NCBI RefSeq assembly: GCF_003148665.1
Contig: NZ_QGGQ01000011.1
Coordinates: forward strand, 1-64,000
DNA from: Maribacter polysiphoniae
GTDB taxonomy: Bacteria; Bacteroidota; Bacteroidia; Flavobacteriales; Flavobacteriaceae
Direction of reading: 5' to 3'
DNA length: 64,000 nucleotides
Shown: positions 26,431 through 35,457 of the stretch, piece by piece
Layout of the letters: the number at the start of each line of letters is the position of its first letter
Numbering within the stretch: the first letter of the stretch is position 1
Program-made: the position numbers and the translations under genes
Notes under the pieces: model-generated
Databases searched by the model: none
Told to the model about the DNA's origin: nothing
What the model saw: the letters and a program-made list of their open reading frames with translations, nothing else

Positions 26431-27888
26431 TTATTCTGGGATCAACCACCAAAAAGGTCTCATTTTGGCCTTGTACAAAAAGGCATGGTGAAGGGCCAAC
26501 TTTAACCAATGACCCGCCAAACCTATTTCCCCAAAGGTTTTACCCAACTTTCGACCATACGTGTCCGGATATTTGTTAAAATCGGGAACGATAGGGAAAG
26601 TGGTAATACTGATGCCACTACCTTTTGTTATTCCGTATCCAGAGGAAGCGATACATGCAGCCCCCATATTACCCATTGAACCCTTATGGTGCAACGATGG
26701 TTTTTTCTTTTTAATCGTATCTATAATATTATCCGCGACCAACTTGGCAGTAATACCGGAAGGCATACCTGTACGCGGTGGTGCCGGGGATATTGGGGTT
26801 CCGTTTTTACTGACCCTTGGTTTTGAAATCGCATGTGGAGGTGCGAAAGCGATTCCAGGTGCAAAAATATTCGCGTAAGAGGGATTTTGATAGGTTTCTG
26901 GCCAATCCTGTACAGACCATTCCTCATAAGGTTTGGGTGTATAGTCAGCATCCACGATCATAAACCCTCTAAACAGTTTTTCCGTGATATCTTGATCATT
27001 CTTATCGTATGCCTTAAATCCGTGTCCAGAAAAAGCAGGGATCAACATGGCAAAATCATAGGTTTCCGTATGAAATTCGCCATCCAATGTTTCATAATGG
27101 GCTACACCCTCCTCAATTTTATTGACGCCAGCCCCAATGATCCATTTAATTCCCCGGTCCTCAAAGACCATCTCGACCAACTCACTCGATTTCATAATAT
27201 TGCTACCATAACTGAGCAACATGCCATCCATTCCAAAATCACCCAATTGGGGTTCATTGGCTATCCACGTAAGCTCTGCCATGTCCCTTACCCCATGCCT
27301 ATTCAATTCTTGTTCCACGTTCAAAATATATTCAAAAGCAGCGCCTTGACAGGTAGATTTGGCATGGCCGGTCCCAATTAATATTTTGGCTTTCTTACCT
27401 TGTTTCATCTGCTGGATCAATTGATCCAAAGCATGCCATGCTTCGGTTGCATGGGTATAGGTACAAACAGAATATGCTTTATGGGTGGCTGGCTTTAGAC
27501 CTTCGGTCATTTCAAAAGCCAATTTTGGACCCGTAGCATTGATAAGATAATCGTAAGTGACTTTTTCGGTAGTGCCCTTGGCCTCCCCGGCAACATACTC
27601 GGCCTTAACAAAGGGTTTGTCTATTTCTGTGTCCCCTTCTGGATGAAAGGTAACGACTTTGGCCTGTTTAAATTCAATGCCTTTCTTTTTATATAGGGGC
27701 TCCAAAGGAAAAATAATATCCTTGGGTTCCATACGTCCGATACCTACCCATATATTGGAAGGTACCCATTGGTAATTGCTATTGGGGGAAACTACCGTAA
27801 CCGTATGTTCCTTGGATAATTTTCTGCGTAAATGGGTCGCAGCGACGTGCCCGGAGATGCCAGCTCCCAAAACAACAATTCTAGACAT
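26431..27888 (-). CDS. sqr: Sulfide:quinone oxidoreductase
   Basis: This 485-residue flavoprotein oxidises sulfide at the membrane and passes electrons to quinone. The FAD motif is VLGAGISGHVAATHLRR at the N-terminus. Three cysteines fit SQR chemistry: C142 (YSVCTYTH), C180 (KSTCQGAAFEY) and C412 (GAACIASSGYG). The C-terminus is hydrophobic and basic (WLKLALHHAFLYKAKMRPFW), fitting monotopic membrane binding. A weaker Crp/Fnr-like site stands 118 bp upstream. Persulfide made here would feed the dioxygenase at 43014. Confidence 0.9.
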   Translation of the reverse strand: MSRIVVLGAGISGHVAATHLRRKLSKEHTVTVVSPNSNYQWVPSNIWVGIGRMEPKDIIFPLEPLYKKKGIEFKQAKVVTFHPEGDTEIDKPFVKAEYVAGEAKGTTEKVTYDYLINATGPKLAFEMTEGLKPATHKAYSVCTYTHATEAWHALDQLIQQMKQGKKAKILIGTGHAKSTCQGAAFEYILNVEQELNRHGVRDMAELTWIANEPQLGDFGMDGMLLSYGSNIMKSSELVEMVFEDRGIKWIIGAGVNKIEEGVAHYETLDGEFHTETYDFAMLIPAFSGHGFKAYDKNDQDITEKLFRGFMIVDADYTPKPYEEWSVQDWPETYQNPSYANIFAPGIAFAPPHAISKPRVSKNGTPISPAPPRTGMPSGITAKLVADNIIDTIKKKKPSLHHKGSMGNMGAACIASSGYGITKGSGISITTFPIVPDFNKYPDTYGRKLGKTFGEIGLAGHWLKLALHHAFLYKAKMRPFWWLIPE

Positions 27889-28005
27889 TCTTGATTATTT
27901 AAATTTCAATAAAATTACTTCTGACAATAGAGAGGAGCAATGATTGATATCATGTGCCCTATCCGCATTACTATTGTAAAGATTGAGTTTAAATGAAACT
28001 TATAC

Positions 28006-28021
28006 TGCTACTTATGTTACA
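28006..28021. promoter_or_regulatory. Crp/Fnr-like site before SQR (one half degenerate)
   Basis: TGCTACTTATGTTACA keeps the right half GTTACA, while the left half differs at two positions. It lies between the cydB stop and the SQR start, facing SQR. A TAAACTCA box lies 26 bp away, slightly closer than at other sites. Confidence 0.45.
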
Positions 28022-28088
28022 CTTACAACAATTTAAGGCCTTTTTAAAGAATGAAGGGGATAAATACAACAAAAGGCGCCTCAATAGC

Positions 28089-29165
28089 TTAATGTTCCCC
28101 GTAACCCACATCATCCATTTTACCTTTAAAAACCCGGTATTGGACGACCATATAGAAAATAACCAACACCAAGGCTATAAAGAACCAATTCATACCAACA
28201 GAAAGTCCATATTCATGGGCAGCCACATTGTACAGTGTCAATGATGGGTTAACCGTATTGGTCGAGGGCAGTAGTTTGGGAAATATCGAAGCCACGGTAG
28301 AGGCCAAACCTCCCAACAAAAACAAGGAGGAAAACAAAAATCCCATGCCATGCTTTTTAAAAGTCCGTACTTTGAACAAACCGAACAACCCAACAAACGT
28401 TATTATCGGGAATAACCACATTAAGGGATATTGTACGAAATTCTGAAAAGGATCGGGTTCAATAATATGCCAAATCAACAAGGAGACCACAACCAAGGCG
28501 AGCAATACAAAATTCAGGATAAACACCACCCGCTTTAATCTGTCGTTTATACTGGAGTTTGTTTTGAAGATAATCCAATTGGCACCGTGAATCGTCAAAG
28601 CGACCACACTAACCACACCCAAGAACAGTGTAAACCAATCAATAATGCCCAGGTGTTCTGCTTGTGGACTAAAAGTGGGGTTCCACAAGGGTAAAAAGAA
28701 ATAATGGGCCTCTTGGGTAGACACCCCATTTTCAACCATACCCAAATTAACACCCCTGACAACATTGCCCAGTGCCACACCGAAGAAAAGTGCCAATAAC
28801 AAACTAGCCACCCCAAACGCCTTATCCCATATTACTTCCCAAATCCTGTTATGCACTTGCCCTCTTAATTCCAATCCTATTGCCCTAAAAATAAGCAGCC
28901 ATAAAATCATGATCAAAGGCAGATAAAATCCACTGAAAGAAGAGGCATACAAGGTTGGGAATGCGAAAAACAGAACCCCTCCTGCGGCAATCAGCCAGAC
29001 TTCATTAGCATCCCAAAAGGGTCCTATAGCACTGGTAATGGCTTTTTTATCCTTCTCGGTTTTCGCGAAAAACAGATGGATGATTCCCGCCCCAAAATCA
29101 TAACCATCCAAAATAACATAGACGGCCAACATTATCACTAAAACGATATACCAAAATAATTCCAT
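28089..29165 (-). CDS. cydB: Cytochrome bd quinol oxidase subunit II
   Basis: This 358-residue membrane protein has about nine helices, with the family opening LVIMLAVYVILDGYDFGAG. It is the partner of CydA in the high-affinity terminal oxidase, which tolerates sulfide and nitric oxide. I chose the ATG at 29165, two bases after the cydA stop; a TTG at 29171 would overlap cydA. Its position next to SQR suggests electrons from sulfide can reach oxygen without a sulfide-sensitive haem-copper oxidase. Confidence 0.93.
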   Translation of the reverse strand: MELFWYIVLVIMLAVYVILDGYDFGAGIIHLFFAKTEKDKKAITSAIGPFWDANEVWLIAAGGVLFFAFPTLYASSFSGFYLPLIMILWLLIFRAIGLELRGQVHNRIWEVIWDKAFGVASLLLALFFGVALGNVVRGVNLGMVENGVSTQEAHYFFLPLWNPTFSPQAEHLGIIDWFTLFLGVVSVVALTIHGANWIIFKTNSSINDRLKRVVFILNFVLLALVVVSLLIWHIIEPDPFQNFVQYPLMWLFPIITFVGLFGLFKVRTFKKHGMGFLFSSLFLLGGLASTVASIFPKLLPSTNTVNPSLTLYNVAAHEYGLSVGMNWFFIALVLVIFYMVVQYRVFKGKMDDVGYGEH

Positions 29166-29167
29166 AT

Positions 29168-30499
29168 TCAATGTTTTAAAATGTGAGGACCTTTATTGAT
29201 AATTTTTCCAGCCAACATAAGGAACAAGAGTCCAAGAAGCAGATAAAGCCCAATAAACCCGAGCAATGTGAATAGGGTGTTTCCTGAGGAAACCGTTGGG
29301 GATGCCCCTGCGGAGGTTCGCATTAAATTATAAACCAACCATGGTTGCCGTCCTAATTCCGAAGTATACCAACCCGTGGTATTGGCGATGTATGGAAATG
29401 GCAGCATAAATAAAAGCGACCACAAGATCCATTTTGTTTTATATAATTTTTTCCGATATAATTGAATGGTAGCCAAAAGCATCAACCCTATGAAAATCGT
29501 CCCTAGTCCCACCATAATATGATAGGAATAGTAGAGTCCTGGCACGTTGGTAGGATAATCCTTGGCATCAAACTCATTCAATCCCTTAATTTCCGCATCC
29601 CAATCCTGATAGGTCAGAAAGCTAAGGATATTGGGCACCGCAATTTTGTTATCCAATTTTTTCTCAAGCATATTGGGCTGCCCGATCAACACAATCTCAG
29701 AACCTCCCTGCTCTGTCTCAAAAATACCTTCCATGGCCGCGAAAGTCACAGGTTGGTGTTTTGCTACATTCTTGGCAACCATATCCCCTGTTGGGAAAGC
29801 AACCAACACACTGGATATCAATCCAAAAACAACGCCGGTTTTTACAAACAGTTGACCAAATTCACTATGCTTTTTGTTTAAAATATAAAAGGCCCCTATG
29901 GAAGCTACCACGAAAGATGAGGTAATTACGGAAGCCAATTGGTTATGCAGATAGGAAGGCCATAACCAAGGATTGGAAAAGAGGGCCGAAAAATTATTGA
30001 GAACGAACTTCCCGTTTTCCATTATTTCATAACCCACAGGGAATTGCATCCAAGAATGGGTCGCAATAATCAAGAATCCACTCGCCCAAGACCCCAGAAA
30101 GACCAGAAAACCGGTTACAAAGTGCAATTTATGCCCTAACAGCTTTTCCCCAAAAAGAAACAGTCCCAAAAAAGAAGACTCCAAAAAGAAGGAGAACATG
30201 CCTTCCATAGCCAAGGTCTGCCCAATAATCCCCCCAGTAAGCTCGGAAAACTTTGCCCAGTTGGTACCGAATTGAAACTCCATCGGAATTCCGGTAACAA
30301 CCCCCATCGCAAAGTTCAGGGCAAAAATCTTCATCCAAAATTTAGCCGCCTCGTTATACTTCTCCAATTTAGACCTTAAGAACTTCCATTTGAAATAGAC
30401 GATCATCAGCGAAAGTCCCATGGTCAATTGTGGAAAAAGATAGTGAAAGGTAATAGTGAACGCAAACTGCATTCGATCATAAAAAAGCATGTCTTCCAT
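29168..30499 (-). CDS. cydA: Cytochrome bd quinol oxidase subunit I
   Basis: This 443-residue subunit has the haem ligand region FTITFHYLFPQL near the start and the GRQPWLVYNLMRTSAGASP block near the end. The quinol loop is short, as in bd oxidases without the long insertion. It is the first gene of cydAB, and a perfect GTAAC-N4-GTTAC palindrome lies about 87 bp before its ATG. Confidence 0.94.
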   Translation of the reverse strand: MEDMLFYDRMQFAFTITFHYLFPQLTMGLSLMIVYFKWKFLRSKLEKYNEAAKFWMKIFALNFAMGVVTGIPMEFQFGTNWAKFSELTGGIIGQTLAMEGMFSFFLESSFLGLFLFGEKLLGHKLHFVTGFLVFLGSWASGFLIIATHSWMQFPVGYEIMENGKFVLNNFSALFSNPWLWPSYLHNQLASVITSSFVVASIGAFYILNKKHSEFGQLFVKTGVVFGLISSVLVAFPTGDMVAKNVAKHQPVTFAAMEGIFETEQGGSEIVLIGQPNMLEKKLDNKIAVPNILSFLTYQDWDAEIKGLNEFDAKDYPTNVPGLYYSYHIMVGLGTIFIGLMLLATIQLYRKKLYKTKWILWSLLFMLPFPYIANTTGWYTSELGRQPWLVYNLMRTSAGASPTVSSGNTLFTLLGFIGLYLLLGLLFLMLAGKIINKGPHILKH

Positions 30500-30585
30500 A
30501 CCGAGGATCTTTAAATGGATTATTTTTATAGACTATGAAATCAAGTTAAGAAGCACCAAATTTCATTGATCCATAAGAGAAAAAC

Positions 30586-30601
30586 CGTAACCATTGTTAC
30601 A
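30586..30601. promoter_or_regulatory. Crp/Fnr-like palindrome before cydAB
   Basis: The sequence is CGTAACCATTGTTACA. A minus-strand GAAATTTG box (30557-30564), one mismatch from TAnnTTTG, is 33 bp from its centre. Confidence 0.7.
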
Positions 30602-30740
30602 GTAGTATAAAATTAAAAAAAAAGTTTCCCCAGCGTGTACTTTACACCCTGGAATTTACAAAATAATCATCCCCCCGTATCCAAGGATCGCCCTCCAACT
30701 TAAACCAAGATGAATCATGAAGGATATAACCACTCCCATG

Positions 30741-30776
30741 ATAAAAAAGAAGCCCTGTGAAATAAATTCACAGGGC
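30741..30776 (-). terminator. Terminator of the ric-DUF438 operon
   Basis: A perfect 10-bp stem GCCCTGTGAA/TTCACAGGGC (30752-30776) is followed on the minus strand by a T-rich run (30741-30750). Confidence 0.85.
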
Positions 30777-30822
30777 CTCGAACCATCAATGAAAAAATCC
30801 TATTTAAACACGGGATAAATAG

Positions 30823-31797
30823 TTAATCCCAATCCAACAATCTCTTTTGTCCTTCCAACTTTTGAATCTCTGTAATATCTTGGGACATTTCAATGACCCC
30901 CTTATAGTTTTTGTCCGTATCACGGATAGCAAAATATCTGATATGTATGACCCTACCTTTAAAATTGAACCAAAATTCAGCGACATCTTTAGTTCCAGCC
31001 TTAAATTCATCCACAATCCTAAGAACCATATCAACACTCTTGGGGGGATGACAAAAACGGACTTCCCTTCCTATAATCCCCTTACTCCTGGCAAAAACCC
31101 TATCATCACCCCTATTATAAAAAATAACTTTGTCATTTTCGTCTACGTAGGTAATGTCCACAGGTAAAAAACGCAACAATAGATTAACCTGTTCCGGAGT
31201 CATATAACCCTCGTCATAATGAAAGGTATTCTCTAGGGAAAAGGATAGATCGCGCTTTTTAAAATCTTCACTCGGATGCACATAGGTATCCTCAACCATT
31301 GGATAAGGAGCCGGTTTTTCCAACAACATCCAACCAATTTCCTCATCCCCTTGATAGAATTCCTTCCATTCATCCTCTGTCAATAATTCCAATGCCGTAG
31401 GGAACAAACGCATATCCTCAATGCTCATTAGTCGCTTTATCCCATCAATGAGGTACGGCAGGTTATCCACGATTTTCTCTGTGTTTCTTTCCGAATTGTA
31501 CGTATTGATCAATCGCATTTGATCTCTTAAATTATCGTGAAAAGACCACATGCCCTGACTTGGCCCTTTCCAACCATGTTTTTCCAGGTATGGGAACAGT
31601 TGATTTTCCTTACGTGCGAATCTTTTTTCAATAGTGGTGAGTTGATTGTAAATATTGAAATACTTTTCAAAATCCTCTACAGGGTCGGATTCTTGAAGTT
31701 CCATCAACAAATCATTGATCAAGGCCCCTTCCTCGTAATAGACACTAATAGGATGCCCTTTGGGCAATGTTTCAACAGTGGGTAAAAATGAATTCAT
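30823..31797 (-). CDS. DUF438/hemerythrin/PAS domain protein
   Basis: This 324-residue protein has a hemerythrin-like helical region (about 20-190, with ENQLFPYLEKHGWKGP and MWSFHDNLRDQM) and a C-terminal PAS domain (from about 205). The PAS part includes TYVDENDKVIFYNRGDDRVF and RVIHIRYFAIRDTDKNYKG. The DUF438 pattern SVYYEEGALINDLLMEL is at the N-terminus. It is probably a sensor or partner of the Ric protein for nitric oxide or oxygen. Its ATG overlaps the ric stop by one base (TAATG), so translation is coupled. Confidence 0.78.
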   Translation of the reverse strand: MNSFLPTVETLPKGHPISVYYEEGALINDLLMELQESDPVEDFEKYFNIYNQLTTIEKRFARKENQLFPYLEKHGWKGPSQGMWSFHDNLRDQMRLINTYNSERNTEKIVDNLPYLIDGIKRLMSIEDMRLFPTALELLTEDEWKEFYQGDEEIGWMLLEKPAPYPMVEDTYVHPSEDFKKRDLSFSLENTFHYDEGYMTPEQVNLLLRFLPVDITYVDENDKVIFYNRGDDRVFARSKGIIGREVRFCHPPKSVDMVLRIVDEFKAGTKDVAEFWFNFKGRVIHIRYFAIRDTDKNYKGVIEMSQDITEIQKLEGQKRLLDWD

Positions 31798-32507
31798 TAT
31801 GCTATGATTTTTAAAGCTTTGGGTACTAAAACATGTTTTTCGAAATGCATATATCCATGCACTTTATTATCTAATTGTTGTAGGCTTTGGTATAAGTACC
31901 GATACGAATTACACGCTTCCTCCGGTGCGGTATAGTTTGATGATAGATTTGCTATTTTATGGAATACCCCTTCTATAAAACTTTGCCCAGCAGTAATCCT
32001 TTCCACGGCCCCTTTAAGTGCTTCTAGCTGTTTAAAGGTTATTTCCGCATTTGGATTGTCTAAACTCAAAATGGTATCGATTGCAGGAAAAAGTCTATTT
32101 AACGTATTGGCAAAAGTCCTATCCAGACTTATTCCAACAGTCTGGAGAAGTTCCTTTATATCTACAACTTCACGATGTCCGGCACCATGAACATCAGCTA
32201 CTTTGGAAGCCAATGGCAGTATTTCCTTAAAACTATGATCAATAGTTGGGTAATATTCGGTCTTTACCATTTGCATTAAGGAACCGAGGTCACGATCGGT
32301 TAAACTGGAAGTACCAACAATTTTATTGTTCATTGACTCAATTTCCTGCCTTAACGTCTCGAAGGTTATGCCTTTTTCCGTACATGCGGCCTCTAGGGTC
32401 AACCCTCCCCCACAGCAAAAATCGATGTTATATTTACTGAAAATATGGTCTGACCCGAGTTTTTTGGAAACCACTTCGGCAATCGTATTTTCTTTTACTA
32501 TTTCCAT
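31797..32507 (-). CDS. ric: Iron-sulfur cluster repair di-iron protein (Ric/ScdA/YtfE)
   Basis: This 236-residue protein has an N-terminal DUF542 domain with FDFCCGGGLTLEAAC-like residues (seen as IDFCCGGGLTLEAAC) and a hemerythrin domain with histidines in TIDHSF, GAGHREVVD and HGYMHFEKHVL. Members repair Fe-S clusters damaged by nitric oxide or oxidants. A degenerate Crp/Fnr-like site (TGAACAAAAAGTTACA, 32610-32625) lies upstream, with a TAATTTCA box about 29 bp on. Confidence 0.88.
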   Translation of the reverse strand: MEIVKENTIAEVVSKKLGSDHIFSKYNIDFCCGGGLTLEAACTEKGITFETLRQEIESMNNKIVGTSSLTDRDLGSLMQMVKTEYYPTIDHSFKEILPLASKVADVHGAGHREVVDIKELLQTVGISLDRTFANTLNRLFPAIDTILSLDNPNAEITFKQLEALKGAVERITAGQSFIEGVFHKIANLSSNYTAPEEACNSYRYLYQSLQQLDNKVHGYMHFEKHVLVPKALKIIA

Positions 32508-32609
32508 ACAACCTGTAATGCTCTTTTAATTAAGGATTAAAAGATGTTTTTGTCTTTAATACAAAAGTATTGGTCTCGCTAAACTGAAATTATGATAAAT
32601 GTCAGTTTA

Positions 32610-32633
32610 TGAACAAAAAGTTACATTAACTTT
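32610..32633. promoter_or_regulatory. Divergent promoter region, ric and the CGKC-protein gene
   Basis: A half-conserved Crp/Fnr-like site TGAACAAAAAGTTACA (32610-32625) is immediately followed by a good plus-strand -7 box TAACTTTG (32626-32633). That box is only five bases before the GTG of the next gene. The regulator could thus activate ric and block the divergent promoter. Confidence 0.45.
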
Positions 32634-32638
32634 GTATT

Positions 32639-33016
32639 GTGAGAAACCATTCTAGAACCATAACGACGTTATTCTTGGTTTTAACCCTCGCCAGTAGCCT
32701 AAAGGTTGCCGGCACCTTAGGCTATTATGCTTTATTCACCGATGATTTTATTGAGCGATACTGTGAAAACAAGGAGCGTCCCGAACTACACTGCGATGGT
32801 AAGTGTTATCTGGCAAAAATGCTCTTACAGGAGTCTAAAGATGACAATCCGCCTATAAATGTTGAGCTTTTAAAAAATGAAACCGTTCTATTTTTAGAAA
32901 AAAGTCCTGCCTTTGATTTTAATGTTGGCCGCGAACCTACTATGGCCAATTACCATTACACGAATAACTACGATTACAACTTCCAAAAGAAAGAAATACA
33001 CCCGCCACGTTCATAG
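32639..33016 (+). CDS. Small secreted protein with CxGKC motif, upstream of a copper receptor
   Basis: This 125-residue protein has an N-terminal membrane or signal segment (TITTLFLVLTLASSLKVAGT), a C-x-G-K-C motif (LHCDGKCYLAKML) and a His/Tyr-rich tail. I know similar short proteins next to TonB-dependent receptors in flavobacteria, but no function. The Cys pair and histidines could bind copper. The start is GTG; a TAACTTTG box five bases upstream implies a transcript with little or no leader. Confidence 0.6.
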   Translation: MRNHSRTITTLFLVLTLASSLKVAGTLGYYALFTDDFIERYCENKERPELHCDGKCYLAKMLLQESKDDNPPINVELLKNETVLFLEKSPAFDFNVGREPTMANYHYTNNYDYNFQKKEIHPPRS

Positions 33017-33105
33017 TGTTTACTCCTTTTATTTTCTATGTTGAACAATACGATTCCCCGTATTCCAATTCAACATTAATTACACTTTAACTAAAAGAAT
33101 CAACT

Positions 33106-35403
33106 ATGAATGCAAAACATTTAATGGTGATTGCCTGTACCTTGTTCGGTCACTGGATAAGTGCGCAAAACTACAAAGGTCAAGTCTTACACCATACCAA
33201 TAATACACCTGTAAAGGAAGCCCATATTCTATTGAACAATAAAGCCATCGGTTATTCGGATGCCGAAGGATTCTTTGAAGTAAGCATTCCTGAAAAAGGG
33301 GCTACCCTAACCATTTCACATTTAGGATTTCAGAGCATTGACAAATTTATAACACCTCGGAAAGATGTGGAATCGTTCTATCTCATAGAAGCACCCATTA
33401 GTATTTCCGGTGTTATCGTTAGCGGTGATTCCAAAATGGACCCGGTTTTTACCGTTGAAACCAATGACTATGTAAAAAAGATCGTACAGCCGCGTAACGT
33501 AGCTGACCTTTTTAACGATGTAAATGGATTTGCCCTAATAAAAAGGGGTAACTACGCCAATGACCCCAGCTTTAGGGCTTCACAATATGAACAGTTGAAC
33601 GTTCAGTTCGATGGTGGCACCAAGGCCATGCATGCCTGCCCTAACCGAATGGACCCCATTACAACCCATGTCATTCCTGAGGAAATTGAAAAAATAGAGA
33701 TTATCAAAGGGCCCTACACCGTTCGCTATGGATCCACCTTTGGTGGCATAGTCAATATGGTTACCCAAGTACCGGATGCCAGTGATTATGGTTTACACGG
33801 AAGTGTACATGCAGGATATGAGAGTAATGGGGGTTCATTGGTTTCCATGGCCAGATTACAACAAGCCACTGAAAAATATGACCTTACGGGAAATATTGGC
33901 TTTAGGGATTTCGGCAATTATGAGGATGGGGATGGCACTGAGGTCCCTTCCTCTTTCCGAAGTTTGGATTACGGATTAAAGGCCGGTTATAATTTTACAC
34001 CAAACCAACGCTTACAGGCCCATTGGAGACAATCTTACGGTAGGGATGTATTGCATGCCGGATTGCCCATGGATACGGATTTGGATGACAGTAGTATTCT
34101 TTCTTTGGATTATAAACTTACGGGACTAAACGGTACGCTCAAGACCATGGATGCAAAACTATATTATAGTTATGTAGACCATATCATGAGCAATACCAAC
34201 CGACCCAGTTTTATGATGACCGATGCCGTGTCTAAAATCAATGCGACCACCGCAGGGGGTAAAATCGAATTCAAGCTAAAACCAAGTGAGGAATTCACTT
34301 TGTTTACAGGATTGGATGCCATGCATATTGCCAGGGATGGTGAACGCACGCGATTGGTGAAGCGGAATATGATGGGGCCATTGGAAACCCCGGTGGAGTT
34401 TATCGACAAAGTGTGGCAAGATTCATATATCAATGACCTTGGAGTTTTCGCCGAGGGCAAATACATGCTGTCTGCCAACACGATCCTTACCGCAGGGTTA
34501 CGCTATGATTTGGTCACTTCGGAAATAAAAGACCCCGAAGCTGATTTCGCTGCGCTATATCCCGATTTGGATAAACGTAACGAACATAACGTGAGTGGTA
34601 CGGTTTCCTTAAAATATGTCCCAAGCACGCTATTCATCATGGAACTTGCCTATGGGCGGGGCGTTCGTTCGGCCAATATGATAGAGCGGGTGATCAATCA
34701 TTTTACCGTTGGTCAAGATGCCTATGAATATATAGGAAATCCCAATTTGGATGCCGAGGTGAACAATCAATTCGAAATTGGATTTTCCGGCAAACTTCCC
34801 TTCTCCGAGAATTCAAACGACCGCTTTAATTACAGTAGTTCATTCTATTATTCTTATTATGAAAACTATATCGTTGCGGTAATCGATGAAACCCAGACCC
34901 GAAAGTTCATGCCTACCAATGACCCTAAAAATCCAAAGGTTTTCAGAAACCTGGATGAAGCCTATAAAACCGGTTTTGAGATTTCCGCTGGAATTGACTT
35001 TCTCAATGATTTTAATTTTACGACGGAGTTGGCCTATGTCTATGCCAAAAACAAGGATTTGAATGAATCATTACCCCTAGTGCCCCCTTTGACCACTAGT
35101 TTTAAATTTGGATTTGAGAAAGAACGGTTTTGGGTGAATGCCACCTATAGGATAACCGCAAAACAGGATGATATCTCTTCTTCCTTTGGTGAAACCTCAA
35201 CACCCGGTTATGAGGTCTTGGATCTTCGCTTGGGCGTTGTCCCATTCAAGAACCTGACTTTGGGCGTGGCAGCATTGAATGTTTTTGACGAGACTTATCA
35301 TAACCATTTGAATTTCTCATTCAACAATCAGGCTGATTTTGGCAGGACACCCATAAATGATCCCGGTAGAAACCTATCGGCCTTTGTCCAATACAAATTT
35401 TAA
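33106..35403 (+). CDS. TonB-dependent receptor, copper (OprC-like) type
   Basis: This 765-residue outer-membrane receptor has a signal peptide, a carboxypeptidase-like CNA domain (about 22-80), a plug (about 110-225) and a 22-strand barrel ending in FVQYKF. The plug carries H177-A-C178-P-N-R-M182, the C-x3-M arrangement that binds copper in Pseudomonas OprC. Copper uptake is therefore the best guess. It follows the CGKC gene by 89 bp and ends at a strong terminator. Confidence 0.8.
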   Translation: MNAKHLMVIACTLFGHWISAQNYKGQVLHHTNNTPVKEAHILLNNKAIGYSDAEGFFEVSIPEKGATLTISHLGFQSIDKFITPRKDVESFYLIEAPISISGVIVSGDSKMDPVFTVETNDYVKKIVQPRNVADLFNDVNGFALIKRGNYANDPSFRASQYEQLNVQFDGGTKAMHACPNRMDPITTHVIPEEIEKIEIIKGPYTVRYGSTFGGIVNMVTQVPDASDYGLHGSVHAGYESNGGSLVSMARLQQATEKYDLTGNIGFRDFGNYEDGDGTEVPSSFRSLDYGLKAGYNFTPNQRLQAHWRQSYGRDVLHAGLPMDTDLDDSSILSLDYKLTGLNGTLKTMDAKLYYSYVDHIMSNTNRPSFMMTDAVSKINATTAGGKIEFKLKPSEEFTLFTGLDAMHIARDGERTRLVKRNMMGPLETPVEFIDKVWQDSYINDLGVFAEGKYMLSANTILTAGLRYDLVTSEIKDPEADFAALYPDLDKRNEHNVSGTVSLKYVPSTLFIMELAYGRGVRSANMIERVINHFTVGQDAYEYIGNPNLDAEVNNQFEIGFSGKLPFSENSNDRFNYSSSFYYSYYENYIVAVIDETQTRKFMPTNDPKNPKVFRNLDEAYKTGFEISAGIDFLNDFNFTTELAYVYAKNKDLNESLPLVPPLTTSFKFGFEKERFWVNATYRITAKQDDISSSFGETSTPGYEVLDLRLGVVPFKNLTLGVAALNVFDETYHNHLNFSFNNQADFGRTPINDPGRNLSAFVQYKF

Positions 35404-35410
35404 TAAATAC

Positions 35411-35434
35411 AAACGGGGGCAAATGCCCCCGTTT
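35411..35434. terminator. Bidirectional terminator between the copper receptor and fadL-like genes
   Basis: A perfect 10-bp stem AAACGGGGGC/GCCCCCGTTT with loop AAAT lies between two converging stops. Confidence 0.88.
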
Positions 35435-35457
35435 CTTTACAATGTATTGCATATTAG

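Larger units (their letters stand above)
30500..30822. other. Gap of 323 bp between the DUF438 gene and cydA
   Basis: The right part is the cydA promoter with the Crp/Fnr-like site at 30586-30601. The left part holds the terminator of the ric operon at 30741-30776. Nothing else was recognised. Confidence 0.6.
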
